Assembly (NCBI RefSeq): GCF_003957745.1
Contig: NZ_CP020373.1
Coordinates: forward strand, 1,984,001-2,048,000
From: Shewanella khirikhana
GTDB taxonomy: Bacteria > Pseudomonadota > Gammaproteobacteria > Enterobacterales > Shewanellaceae
Length of the DNA stretch: 64,000 nt
Direction: 5' to 3'
Shown here: positions 18,663 to 26,289 of the stretch, piece by piece
Numbering within the stretch: the stretch's first letter is position 1
Layout: each line of letters starts with the position of its first letter
Notes under the pieces: model-generated
Told to the model about the DNA's origin: nothing
The model's input: the letters and a program-made list of their open reading frames with translations, nothing else
Database searches by the model: none
Program-made: the position numbers and the translations under genes

Positions 18663-19487
18663 TCAATCGTCCAGTTTCACTTCAATTTTGTAGCCAGGTT
18701 TACCTTCCTTGGCCCAGCGGGTCCTTACCTCAGCCGGGCTTGGCGGTGGAAATGCAACCCCTTTCTCCAGCAGATATTGCTTAACTTTTAGCAACCACTG
18801 GTAGTTATCAGAGCCCTCTGTGTAAATTTTCCGATTCAAGAAGTCATCAACGCTCCAGGCTATATCAGCCCCAGCTTTGTCATAAGCATAAGGGTCACTA
18901 CCCTGTTGAAGCATGACATAAACCAGTTCCCAGTCATTTAGATCGCTGGCATACAATGCGGCATGACTTCCGCTGCCATCGCAAAGATTAGGATCGGCGC
19001 CAAATTTCAAAAGCGTGTCTATTGCGTCGAAATTAGCCTCTCCTATGGCGCCAAAGAGCGCTGGCTGCTTCAAATGATTCATGCTGTTTGGGTCACCACC
19101 CGCTTGCAACAGGAGCCTGAGCCACTCGATATCCTTCCAACCAGCGACATAAGTCACCGGGGTATTGCCTTTACCACTTTTAAAATTGGGATCAGCCCCC
19201 AACTTCAGTGCCAACTGCATGCCTTCTTTGTCATGCCGCGCTATAAACCAAAAGAGTGGTGTGATCTCATGCTCGCCAATCACATTTAGATCAACGCCTG
19301 ATGCCAAAAGCGCTTTGGCTTTTGTTTCATCACCCTTGGAAATGGCTGTCAGTACCGCAACCATTTGTGGCTCAAAAAACTGCTTCGCATCCATATTCTG
19401 TCCAGACTCGGCCATTCCAGCATAGCCACAGGCACCCAGCAGTCCGGCCAACAGAGTTCCAATCCATCGCTGCACGCTTAGCTTCAT
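18663..19487 (-). CDS. Ankyrin-repeat lipoprotein, probable immunity to the PAAR-lipase (copy A)
   Basis: 274 residues from ATG 19487. A signal peptide with lipobox LLGAC (about residue 20 from this start) predicts a lipid-anchored periplasmic protein. It holds about five ankyrin-type repeats (LLASGVDLN, LALKLGADPN, LLLQAGGDPN, TLLKFGADPN, MLQQGSDPY). It is a tandem duplicate of the next upstream gene, nearly identical except for a window at 18810-18986. Periplasmic location and position behind a lipase effector suggest immunity. Function is inferred. Confidence 0.75.
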   Translation of the reverse strand: MKLSVQRWIGTLLAGLLGACGYAGMAESGQNMDAKQFFEPQMVAVLTAISKGDETKAKALLASGVDLNVIGEHEITPLFWFIARHDKEGMQLALKLGADPNFKSGKGNTPVTYVAGWKDIEWLRLLLQAGGDPNSMNHLKQPALFGAIGEANFDAIDTLLKFGADPNLCDGSGSHAALYASDLNDWELVYVMLQQGSDPYAYDKAGADIAWSVDDFLNRKIYTEGSDNYQWLLKVKQYLLEKGVAFPPPSPAEVRTRWAKEGKPGYKIEVKLDD

Positions 19488-19620
19488 CCATGATCCCCGC
19501 ACTGAATTGCAATTTGCAGGCTGCCCGCAGCCATCAATCCCTAGGGGTAAAACATCGCAAGGCGTTACAACCGTCTAAGTGACTTTTAGCTGGTGGTGAG
19601 TTCGCCTGAATGGAAAATCT

Positions 19621-20430
19621 CTACTTATCCAGCTCAACTTCTATCTTGTAGCCGGGCTTACCTTCTTTGGCCCAACGGGTCCGCACCTCAGCCGGGCTTG
19701 GCGGTGGAAATGCCACCCCTTTCTCCAGCAGATATTGCTTAACTTTTAAAAGCCACTGGTAGTTATCGCGGTTTGGGTCATACAGCTTGTCGACTTCCAC
19801 ATCGTTCACGATTGCCGCAATGTCAGCACCGACTGAGGAGTACTGACGGTAATCACTTCCCCGCTCTAACATCAGATACACCAACTCCCAATCATTAATG
19901 AATGCAGCGTAGAGTGCAGCGTTTCGCTTGGGTCCATCTGTCACGTTAGGATCTGCGCCAAATTCCAAAAGTGTGTCTATTGCGTCGAAATTAGCCTCTC
20001 CTATGGCGCCAAAGAGGGCTGGCTGCTTTAAATGATTCATGCTGTTTGGGTCACCACCCGCTTGCAGCAGGAGCCTGAGCCACTCGATATCCTTCCAACC
20101 GGCGACGTAGGCCACCGGGGTATTGCCTTTACCACTTTTAAAATTGGGATCAGCACCCAACTTCAGTGCCAACTGCATGCCTTCTTTGTCATGCCGCGCT
20201 ATAAACCAAAAGAGTGGTGTGATCTCATGCTCGCCAATCACATTTAGATCAACGCCTGATGCCAAAAGCGCTTTGGCTTTTGTTTCATCACCCTTGGAAA
20301 TGGCTGTCAGTACCGCAACCATTTGTGGCTCAAAAAACTGCTTCGCATCCATATTCTTTCCCCCAAAGCCACAAGCGCCCAAAAGTCCAACCAACAGGCA
20401 ACCCAACCAATGCAGTCCGTTCCTTTTCAT
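19621..20430 (-). CDS. Ankyrin-repeat lipoprotein, probable immunity to the PAAR-lipase (copy B)
   Basis: 269 residues. Signal peptide with lipobox LLGAC ending at Cys20, then the same ankyrin array as copy A. Residues 26-162 and 222-268 are almost identical to copy A; residues about 163-221 differ strongly. It lies immediately downstream of the PAAR-lipase gene (17 nt between stop and ATG), the usual place for the cognate immunity gene. Copy A probably arose from it, or it from A, by tandem duplication. Confidence 0.78.
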   Translation of the reverse strand: MKRNGLHWLGCLLVGLLGACGFGGKNMDAKQFFEPQMVAVLTAISKGDETKAKALLASGVDLNVIGEHEITPLFWFIARHDKEGMQLALKLGADPNFKSGKGNTPVAYVAGWKDIEWLRLLLQAGGDPNSMNHLKQPALFGAIGEANFDAIDTLLEFGADPNVTDGPKRNAALYAAFINDWELVYLMLERGSDYRQYSSVGADIAAIVNDVEVDKLYDPNRDNYQWLLKVKQYLLEKGVAFPPPSPAEVRTRWAKEGKPGYKIEVELDK

Positions 20431-20446
20431 GTAGATATTCCATTTG

Positions 20447-21820
20447 CTAGCCAGCTGTTCCGGTCAGGATATCGATATCTTCAACCTTTTGCTTCTCTAT
20501 TCCGGCGATTACCTGCTCCATGCCATGACGACTGACTGGATTTAGTCCAGTTCCAGGTAAAGAATGCATCTCGCCTGCGGCTTCAGGCAATGCATCCTTT
20601 TTGAATAAAGCCGCGGCTCCAAGGGTACCAACAGTGGCTCCCACGGGCCCAAAAAACAGACCACCCAGTCCGCCCAGCAGGCCTGGCAGCAATAGCCCTC
20701 GGCCTTTTTGAATTCCCGTCAGCACCTCACCGTCGACGGATTGAGTCTGGATAAGATTATCTATCTCGGCCATGGGTAACCCACCACGGCGTGCGACCGT
20801 GTTCGGGTGCAAGCCAGCGGCATTGTAGGTATACCCCGGCAATCCTGTGACCCCAACGGCACTCGCTGCTAACCCACCACCGAGTGAGTGACCAACCATC
20901 ACATCTGCTGCGCCAGCCAATTTAATCTGTCGCGCTAAATCCATCGCCTGATTGTACTGGGCACTTTCCTGCCCAATGCCTTGCTGCCCATTGGTCGCCC
21001 AATCCTTACTTCCAGTGACACCGTTGTTAGTACCCCGAAAAGTCAGCATGGTTTCGCCATTGATATTTGACTTAAATAGGCCGGCACCAAAGCCACTTTC
21101 TTCATCCCAAAACACCGCATCTTCTAATCCCGGAATGATGCTGGTATCCGGTACCTCCAGGCCTATAGGCAACTCTGGCAACGCCTGACTATGCCCACGT
21201 CGATATTCATCCAACGAGTACACATATTGCGCCGCCTCGGCGCGCAATATGCTGTCATTATTAAACGCCAGACGTTTTGCCGCCGCCGCTTTAGGACCGG
21301 ATTCCGGTTCAACGTTTGCAGCTGCAAGGGTTTTTCTTGCCTCATAACGAGCCTTACGTTCGGCAACACTGTTGACAGGATTTTTCAACCTGGCAACCCA
21401 GGCCCCTGGTGTTCCCCAGTATGCATCGGACATAACGGCCGCTGGCAATAGCCTTATCAGCGCTTCTCCTTCCTTGGCGCACGCTTCACCACAGGGTGTA
21501 GCTGGGGACTGGAAAGGCGTATCGCCAATCAGCACATCACCCGAGCCCGCCGATACCGAGCCACCGCAGCCAATGGCATCGCCGACTCTGGCGGCGGGCT
21601 TGCCATTGATGGAAACCGTCGACGATCCGGCTGAGATGCTACGACCATGCACACCGTGAGGCATGTTGGGACAAGGGCAAGCATGCAACAGCACTGCGTC
21701 ACCTTTTCGTGCGGCTGGCTTGCCATTGATACTGACATCGCCGCTACCGACGATAATGGGCGTTGCAGGAAAGCAGCCGTGTCCAGCACAGCTATCACCC
21801 AATCTTGCAGCCTTGGGCAT
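20447..21820 (-). CDS. PAAR-domain T6SS effector with class 3 lipase domain
   Basis: 457 residues. Residues 1-105 form a PAAR spike-tip domain with repeated SGDVSINGKPAAR-type motifs. A linker follows, then an alpha/beta-hydrolase domain of the lipase class 3 type: FRGT at 261-264 and the nucleophile elbow GHSLGG at 310-315 (Ser312). A glycine-rich hydrophobic segment at about 375-406 may insert into membrane. This predicts a phospholipase delivered into the target periplasm on the VgrG tip. It starts 10 nt after vgrG and is followed by two lipoproteins that are its likely immunity. Confidence 0.88.
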   Translation of the reverse strand: MPKAARLGDSCAGHGCFPATPIIVGSGDVSINGKPAARKGDAVLLHACPCPNMPHGVHGRSISAGSSTVSINGKPAARVGDAIGCGGSVSAGSGDVLIGDTPFQSPATPCGEACAKEGEALIRLLPAAVMSDAYWGTPGAWVARLKNPVNSVAERKARYEARKTLAAANVEPESGPKAAAAKRLAFNNDSILRAEAAQYVYSLDEYRRGHSQALPELPIGLEVPDTSIIPGLEDAVFWDEESGFGAGLFKSNINGETMLTFRGTNNGVTGSKDWATNGQQGIGQESAQYNQAMDLARQIKLAGAADVMVGHSLGGGLAASAVGVTGLPGYTYNAAGLHPNTVARRGGLPMAEIDNLIQTQSVDGEVLTGIQKGRGLLLPGLLGGLGGLFFGPVGATVGTLGAAALFKKDALPEAAGEMHSLPGTGLNPVSRHGMEQVIAGIEKQKVEDIDILTGTAG

Positions 21821-21829
21821 AGTGCCTCC

Positions 21830-23890
21830 TTAACGCCTGTCTGCTGCGGTTGGTGCCGTCGGGCTGGCTGGCGCTTCAGGATCGACCGGTTTCGGTTCTG
21901 TTGCCTTACCCGGCGAACCGCCTTCATTAATTTTGACTTTACTGCCGCTGATGGTTACACCACCGCTGTCGAGTTTAATAAAGCCACCAGGCCCTTTAAT
22001 CGTCAGTTGATCGCCAGCATCAAGGACTATGGTTTTCGCTTTGAGCCCTGTCTCATTCCCGACTTTAATCAACCAATCAGCACCAATGCTGGTATGGTCA
22101 GACGCTGCGATTTTGGTCTGACGCCCACCATCTATGCGCGATATCATGCCACCAGCCACATAACGTTGAATGGCTCCGCCAATTTTTTGCAGAAGATTCC
22201 GTCCCAGAGTTTCGTGCCTGTCTTGCCCTATGCGTATCAACTCATCTTTGCCGATTTCACAGTGACGGCTCGCTTTTATCTTTGCCACACTGTCATTACC
22301 GACACTTAAATGTTCATCGACGCCGATTTCCGTGCGACGAATATGATTGACCACTCTGTCCATGTCTTTTTGGGCATGGAGGTAGATTTGCTCACGGCTG
22401 GCCTCATCTTCAAAGCGCAGTTCATTGAATCCCTCCCCTTTATGGGTTTGAGTTTTCAGGACAGTTCGAGTCTTGTGATTAGGCAGTAAATAAGGCGGCG
22501 TGTTCACCACATGATAAGTTCGGCCGGTGATGATAGGCTGATCCGGATCGCCCTCCAAAAACGAGACGATGACTTCATGGCCAATTCTGGGAATCGCCAA
22601 AAAGCCGTACTCAGCACCTGCCCATCCCTGGCTGACACGTACCCAGCAGCTGCTGTTTTCGTTAGCCTGTCCATATCTGTCCCAAGGGAATTGCACCTTT
22701 ACCCGGCCGTGCTCATCACAAAAAATCTCTTCCCCTTTTGGCCCAACAACCGTGGCAATTTGCGGCCCGCCGACCATGGGCCTCGCAGGTATATTAGCCT
22801 GCCAAGGCAAATTGGCCTCCAGGGCCCTGAATTGGTTGTGAAAGCGAGTTGGTGCTTCGGTGTTTGCTTCTTCAGCTGCCGCGCCCTGCTCGCCGCTGTG
22901 GCGAACGGACAACAGCAGCCAGTCACGATTGAAGCTGCGCTCAGGATGATCTTGCAGCCCATACTTGAACCCAGCTGCCAACTGGGGGATGTCACTTTCA
23001 CCCCGCGCCACCTCAGCTTCAGCACGCCTGGCGTGTAAGCGACTTTGGGTAATGAGTTTGCCCTGACTATCGTCTTTATAGCGACCGGGGTAATCATAAT
23101 GCTCGTACAAGGCATCAGAACCCATTTGCTGGTGCTCTAAACGTTTACCAATCTGTTGCTGCAAAAAACTGTAGGCGGGTTTTTTAAAGCTGTAATCCTT
23201 CAGCGCGACACTGCCGGATGCCAACTGCTTCTTGTAGGCAAAGCGGCGCACAAAAGGCTGCTCACTTTTTCCTCCAGCAAGTGCGTTGTAAGGCAATGCC
23301 AGCCCCGAAGCAGTTAAGCGAGAAGTCGCATCACAAAAGACGATGCTGTGGTTGTCGTTCCCTTGAGTTACCAGCCAAAATACGCCGGACTCAGCAGTCA
23401 AACGCTGGATAAACTCAAAGTCTGACTCTCGATATTGGACACAATACTCTCTTTGCTCTGTTTCGTGGCGGGTATCCCAATTGAAGGCATAATCGGCAAT
23501 ACCCATCTCTGCGAGCAGTGTTTCCAGAATTTGTTTCAGGCTTTGTTGCTGGAAAATTCGACTGTTATGACGCAGTTTCAATCTGGCCATATTGCTGTTC
23601 ATCACCAGACGATATTGGCTGTGATGATGGCCGGTATCGCGCCGCTCAAACGCCGTAACAACACCGTGGAAGCGCCGAATGGCTTTGCCATCACGCCAAA
23701 CGCTAAGCACGCCACTTCTGTCAACAATGGCCTCCGGGGTCATAGAGGGGTCACGGCTAAGCAAATCAAGCTCGCCGTGCATATCCGATGATAACCCTTC
23801 ATCTACTGTAAAAGATAAGGGACTGAAGACTTCTTCAGCCAATCCTTCTGCCTTGAAATGAAATCTCAGACCTGACCCAAGATGGTACAT
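21830..23890 (-). CDS. vgrG: T6SS spike protein VgrG (TssI)
   Basis: 686 residues from ATG 23890, which has AGGA about 7 nt upstream; the frame is open to 23917. N-terminal gp27-like region (about 1-370), then the gp5-like OB-fold (CDEHGRVKVQFPWDR) and the DUF2345-type beta-helix (GPGGFIKLDSGGVTI). The C-terminus is a Pro/Ala-rich tail (about 40 residues) without an enzymatic domain, so cargo is carried by the adjacent PAAR-lipase and adaptor-loaded Rhs. Confidence 0.95.
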   Translation of the reverse strand: MYHLGSGLRFHFKAEGLAEEVFSPLSFTVDEGLSSDMHGELDLLSRDPSMTPEAIVDRSGVLSVWRDGKAIRRFHGVVTAFERRDTGHHHSQYRLVMNSNMARLKLRHNSRIFQQQSLKQILETLLAEMGIADYAFNWDTRHETEQREYCVQYRESDFEFIQRLTAESGVFWLVTQGNDNHSIVFCDATSRLTASGLALPYNALAGGKSEQPFVRRFAYKKQLASGSVALKDYSFKKPAYSFLQQQIGKRLEHQQMGSDALYEHYDYPGRYKDDSQGKLITQSRLHARRAEAEVARGESDIPQLAAGFKYGLQDHPERSFNRDWLLLSVRHSGEQGAAAEEANTEAPTRFHNQFRALEANLPWQANIPARPMVGGPQIATVVGPKGEEIFCDEHGRVKVQFPWDRYGQANENSSCWVRVSQGWAGAEYGFLAIPRIGHEVIVSFLEGDPDQPIITGRTYHVVNTPPYLLPNHKTRTVLKTQTHKGEGFNELRFEDEASREQIYLHAQKDMDRVVNHIRRTEIGVDEHLSVGNDSVAKIKASRHCEIGKDELIRIGQDRHETLGRNLLQKIGGAIQRYVAGGMISRIDGGRQTKIAASDHTSIGADWLIKVGNETGLKAKTIVLDAGDQLTIKGPGGFIKLDSGGVTISGSKVKINEGGSPGKATEPKPVDPEAPASPTAPTAADRR

Positions 23891-23987
23891 ATGCCTATCC
23901 TTATTGCTGACTGCCACTCACAATGGCCATGGCTACCGCAGCCCGACATCGTTTGGATGCAGGTTAGAGCGCCATGCGTTTGGCTTC

Positions 23988-24045
23988 CTTTGGGTAAACA
24001 CTGCTGCTTACCCAAAGAAAGCCAATCCCTCTCGGGACTGGCTTT
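23988..24045 (-). terminator. Two tandem hairpins between the hcp unit and vgrG
   Basis: Hairpin 1 (nearer hcp): AAAGCCAGTCCC / GGGATTGGCTTT at 24018-24045, one mismatch. Hairpin 2: perfect 10-bp stem CTTTGGGTAA / TTACCCAAAG at 23988-24017. The first begins 6 nt after the stop of the small gene. They probably end or attenuate the hcp transcript, or protect its 3' end, so that hcp is made in excess over vgrG. Confidence 0.7.
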
Positions 24046-24050
24046 AATAT

Positions 24051-24269
24051 TCAGGCAACCTGATTACGGATGTGCTGCACTATGTCCAAGCTGCGACTAT
24101 CGCCACGGCGCTGAAGATCTGCAATCACCTCACGGATCACGCCATGGTAGTCCTTGGAACCGCTGACCAATGTACGGTGGCTATGCCCGATATCAGTGAA
24201 AGTGACGCCACCCTTGTGGTGGTGAATATGGGGCTCTTTCACATCAGGGTAAAAGTATTCCTTCGGCAT
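24051..24269 (-). CDS. Small T6SS-linked protein, unknown function
   Basis: 72 residues from ATG 24269, with AAGGAG about 8 nt upstream. Histidine-rich middle (EPHIHHHKGG), then helical C-terminus with basic residues (VIREVIADLQRRGD). No signal peptide. It lies 67 nt downstream of hcp in the same short unit and before the tandem hairpins, so it is probably co-expressed with Hcp from the sigma-54 promoter. I do not recognise a family; the His cluster may bind metal. Confidence 0.75.
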   Translation of the reverse strand: MPKEYFYPDVKEPHIHHHKGGVTFTDIGHSHRTLVSGSKDYHGVIREVIADLQRRGDSRSLDIVQHIRNQVA

Positions 24270-24336
24270 AAGACTCACTCCTTGCGAACCGATGAAACAG
24301 ACAAGGCTCTTTCATCGGTTATGCCATTAATGTGTC

Positions 24337-24855
24337 TTAACCTTCGATGGGCTTGCGCCAATCATCGGCACCGGAAGTACCGGCACTGACGTGATCCCAG
24401 GTGATTTTGCGATAGGCCAGAGACACTTCAATCAGCTGAGTGAAGTCAGCCTTGGTCGGGTCCTGGCAGTGAGGCATGTGGCAGTCAATATTGACGATGG
24501 TGGCGCCTTCCAGCGCGGTAGTGAAGTAGTGCTCTTGCTTACCTTCGATAGAAGTACGGTACCATTTCATTTCCACCTTGGTCAGCTTTTCACCAGAAGA
24601 CAGTGAGTTATACAGCAGCGGTACAGCTTTGTTCAACGCGACAGTGAACTTGAACGGCTTGTGAACGCGCTGGCCAGAAGGCATGCCTGACTGAGGGTCA
24701 GTTGGAACAGTCACAACGTGGTTAAATTCCTGAACCAGCATTTGATCCTCATGGCCTTCAACAAAGATGTCACCCACAGAATCAGGAGTGAAAGCACCTG
24801 CAGTGATGTTGCCCTGAGTTTGACCTTCGATGGCGATATAACATGGTGTTGGCAT
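24337..24855 (-). CDS. hcp: T6SS tube protein Hcp (TssD)
   Basis: 172 residues, standard length for Hcp1-type proteins whose hexamers stack into the secreted inner tube. Typical features: N-terminal CYIAIEG strand, HKPFKFTVALNKAVPLLY helix block, and a C-terminal LAYRKITWDH strand. It is separated from the main cluster and carries its own promoter. Confidence 0.97.
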   Translation of the reverse strand: MPTPCYIAIEGQTQGNITAGAFTPDSVGDIFVEGHEDQMLVQEFNHVVTVPTDPQSGMPSGQRVHKPFKFTVALNKAVPLLYNSLSSGEKLTKVEMKWYRTSIEGKQEHYFTTALEGATIVNIDCHMPHCQDPTKADFTQLIEVSLAYRKITWDHVSAGTSGADDWRKPIEG

Positions 24856-24914
24856 AGTTAAATTCCTTTTTTACACATTGAATGACCGGGCTTACGCCGG
24901 GGTACGGGAGATAC

Positions 24915-24930
24915 TGCCAATCCCGTGCCA
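24915..24930 (-). promoter_or_regulatory. Sigma-54 (RpoN) promoter of hcp
   Basis: Minus-strand TGGCACGGGATTGGCA matches the -24/-12 consensus TGGCACG-N4-TTGCA, with the invariant GG and GC exactly 10 nt apart and one mismatch in the -12 box. It lies about 60 nt upstream of the hcp ATG, allowing a short leader. The island encodes the sigma-54 activator VasH, which is known to drive hcp operons in Vibrio. Confidence 0.8.
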
Positions 24931-25009
24931 ATATTTAACTCATTGTATTTACGCGACTTTGCTGTTTGCATTACGTCTGCAAGCAACATATTGCTTAAGC
25001 CCAGGCAAT

Positions 25010-26287
25010 TTATTGCTCGGCGGGCAAGTTTTCGCTCGCGGTGGTCGTGAATGGTGCCAGTTCAATTGGCGCCTCACGGTCCAGTGCCTTTTGCAGCTCC
25101 TGCTGTCGACCAAATTGCAAAGTACGTTTGATAAGCATGCCTTTTAGCAATCTGTCAGCCTGTGCCAACTCGTGACCTGCGCGCTCTATCGCCTGTTCTT
25201 CCAGCAACTTATCGACGTAATAAATCCGTCCAAGCAGCGGAGACAACCCACTGGCATACTCTGCAAGACCCTGAGCCTGGCTGCGGACAATCCTCATATC
25301 CTGAGCATCGGCTTTGAGCAGCATCCGCTCAATATTGGCAGCCTGGGTACGGGCAACCGTGAATCTTTGATGGTAACGGTCAAGTTCAGTGAGGTAACCG
25401 AGCTGGAGAGCGTAGTCGGCCTCATTGGCATCGAGTACGGTCTGGGGGGCAAACACTTCTTCTATGCGCTGCCACCCTGAAACGGGTGCAACCTCGACCG
25501 TTCCATGATGTGGCTTTGGAGCAAAGAACGAGGGAAATACTTTGGCAAGTGGTACTTGTGTCAATGGCATCGACAGCACCCCGACCACAACGCCCGATAG
25601 ACAAGCCAGCATCAGAGGCAGCCATAACGGCCGGCGACGTCCGTGCTGTCGCTCAGACAATCCTTGCGTCAACTCAGCAGAGGATGGTCTGAACTCATCA
25701 ATTTTTTCAAACACCTGAAACCCAACAGCATCCAAAGAATCCAGCTGTCTCACGCCACGGATCCTGAGTGCCTCATAGAGTTGCTCGCAGGCATATTCAC
25801 TGCGAAACCACTCCTTCATATTTGAACCGGTACACACCATCAGCTTAATTTCAGGCAAGAGTTTGCCCATTGCCCAATGGATGTTATCGGCAAGCTTATC
25901 TCCGCTTAGACTTTGGTCTTTAGCGCTTCCCAGCAATGCAACCAACAACAGCTCAAGCCCGAAAGCGAGCCCCTCAACGCCACGGGTTTTAGCTGCCGAC
26001 ACACTCAGATAGCCGGCAAGCACCATGTCGACGCCGTCAGACAACAACAGTTCTCGTCCATCCTGATAAATACGCTCCCAATCAACACCGCCGCTCAGTG
26101 GCGAATAGCGACTGTTTATCATGTGGCGGATCCTTTGATAGCGCTTATCCTCCCGCAATGTGTCAGGGGATTGTGATATGGAAAATTGCGCCAACTTGGG
26201 CAATGGGATAGAGGTCAATGGCAACTCACTTAGCGGTAAAAGCGACTTCATATTCAGGGGCAGGCAGCTTGGCTGCCTGCCCAACAT
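25010..26287 (-). CDS. vasL: T6SS protein VasL (TssA-like, ImpA N-terminal domain)
   Basis: 425 residues from ATG 26287, or 413 from ATG 26251. It begins with an ImpA-type N-terminal domain (SPLSGGVDWERIYQDGRELL, a block shared with TssA-like proteins), has one membrane segment at about 229-252 (LWLPLMLACLSGVVVGVLSM), and a helical C-terminal region. VasL is an accessory of Vibrio-type T6SS thought to act with the TssA cap. The first ATG is 2 nt after the tssM stop; a perfect hairpin at 26258-26282 separates the two possible starts. Confidence 0.85.
   Translation of the reverse strand: MLGRQPSCLPLNMKSLLPLSELPLTSIPLPKLAQFSISQSPDTLREDKRYQRIRHMINSRYSPLSGGVDWERIYQDGRELLLSDGVDMVLAGYLSVSAAKTRGVEGLAFGLELLLVALLGSAKDQSLSGDKLADNIHWAMGKLLPEIKLMVCTGSNMKEWFRSEYACEQLYEALRIRGVRQLDSLDAVGFQVFEKIDEFRPSSAELTQGLSERQHGRRRPLWLPLMLACLSGVVVGVLSMPLTQVPLAKVFPSFFAPKPHHGTVEVAPVSGWQRIEEVFAPQTVLDANEADYALQLGYLTELDRYHQRFTVARTQAANIERMLLKADAQDMRIVRSQAQGLAEYASGLSPLLGRIYYVDKLLEEQAIERAGHELAQADRLLKGMLIKRTLQFGRQQELQKALDREAPIELAPFTTTASENLPAEQ
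26258..26282 (-). promoter_or_regulatory. Perfect 11-bp hairpin at the tssM-vasL junction
   Basis: GGGCAGGCAGC, 3-nt loop, GCTGCCTGCCC. It lies between the two candidate vasL start codons and is not followed by a T-run, so it is unlikely to be a terminator. It may control vasL translation or mRNA processing. Confidence 0.55.
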
Positions 26288-26289
26288 GC

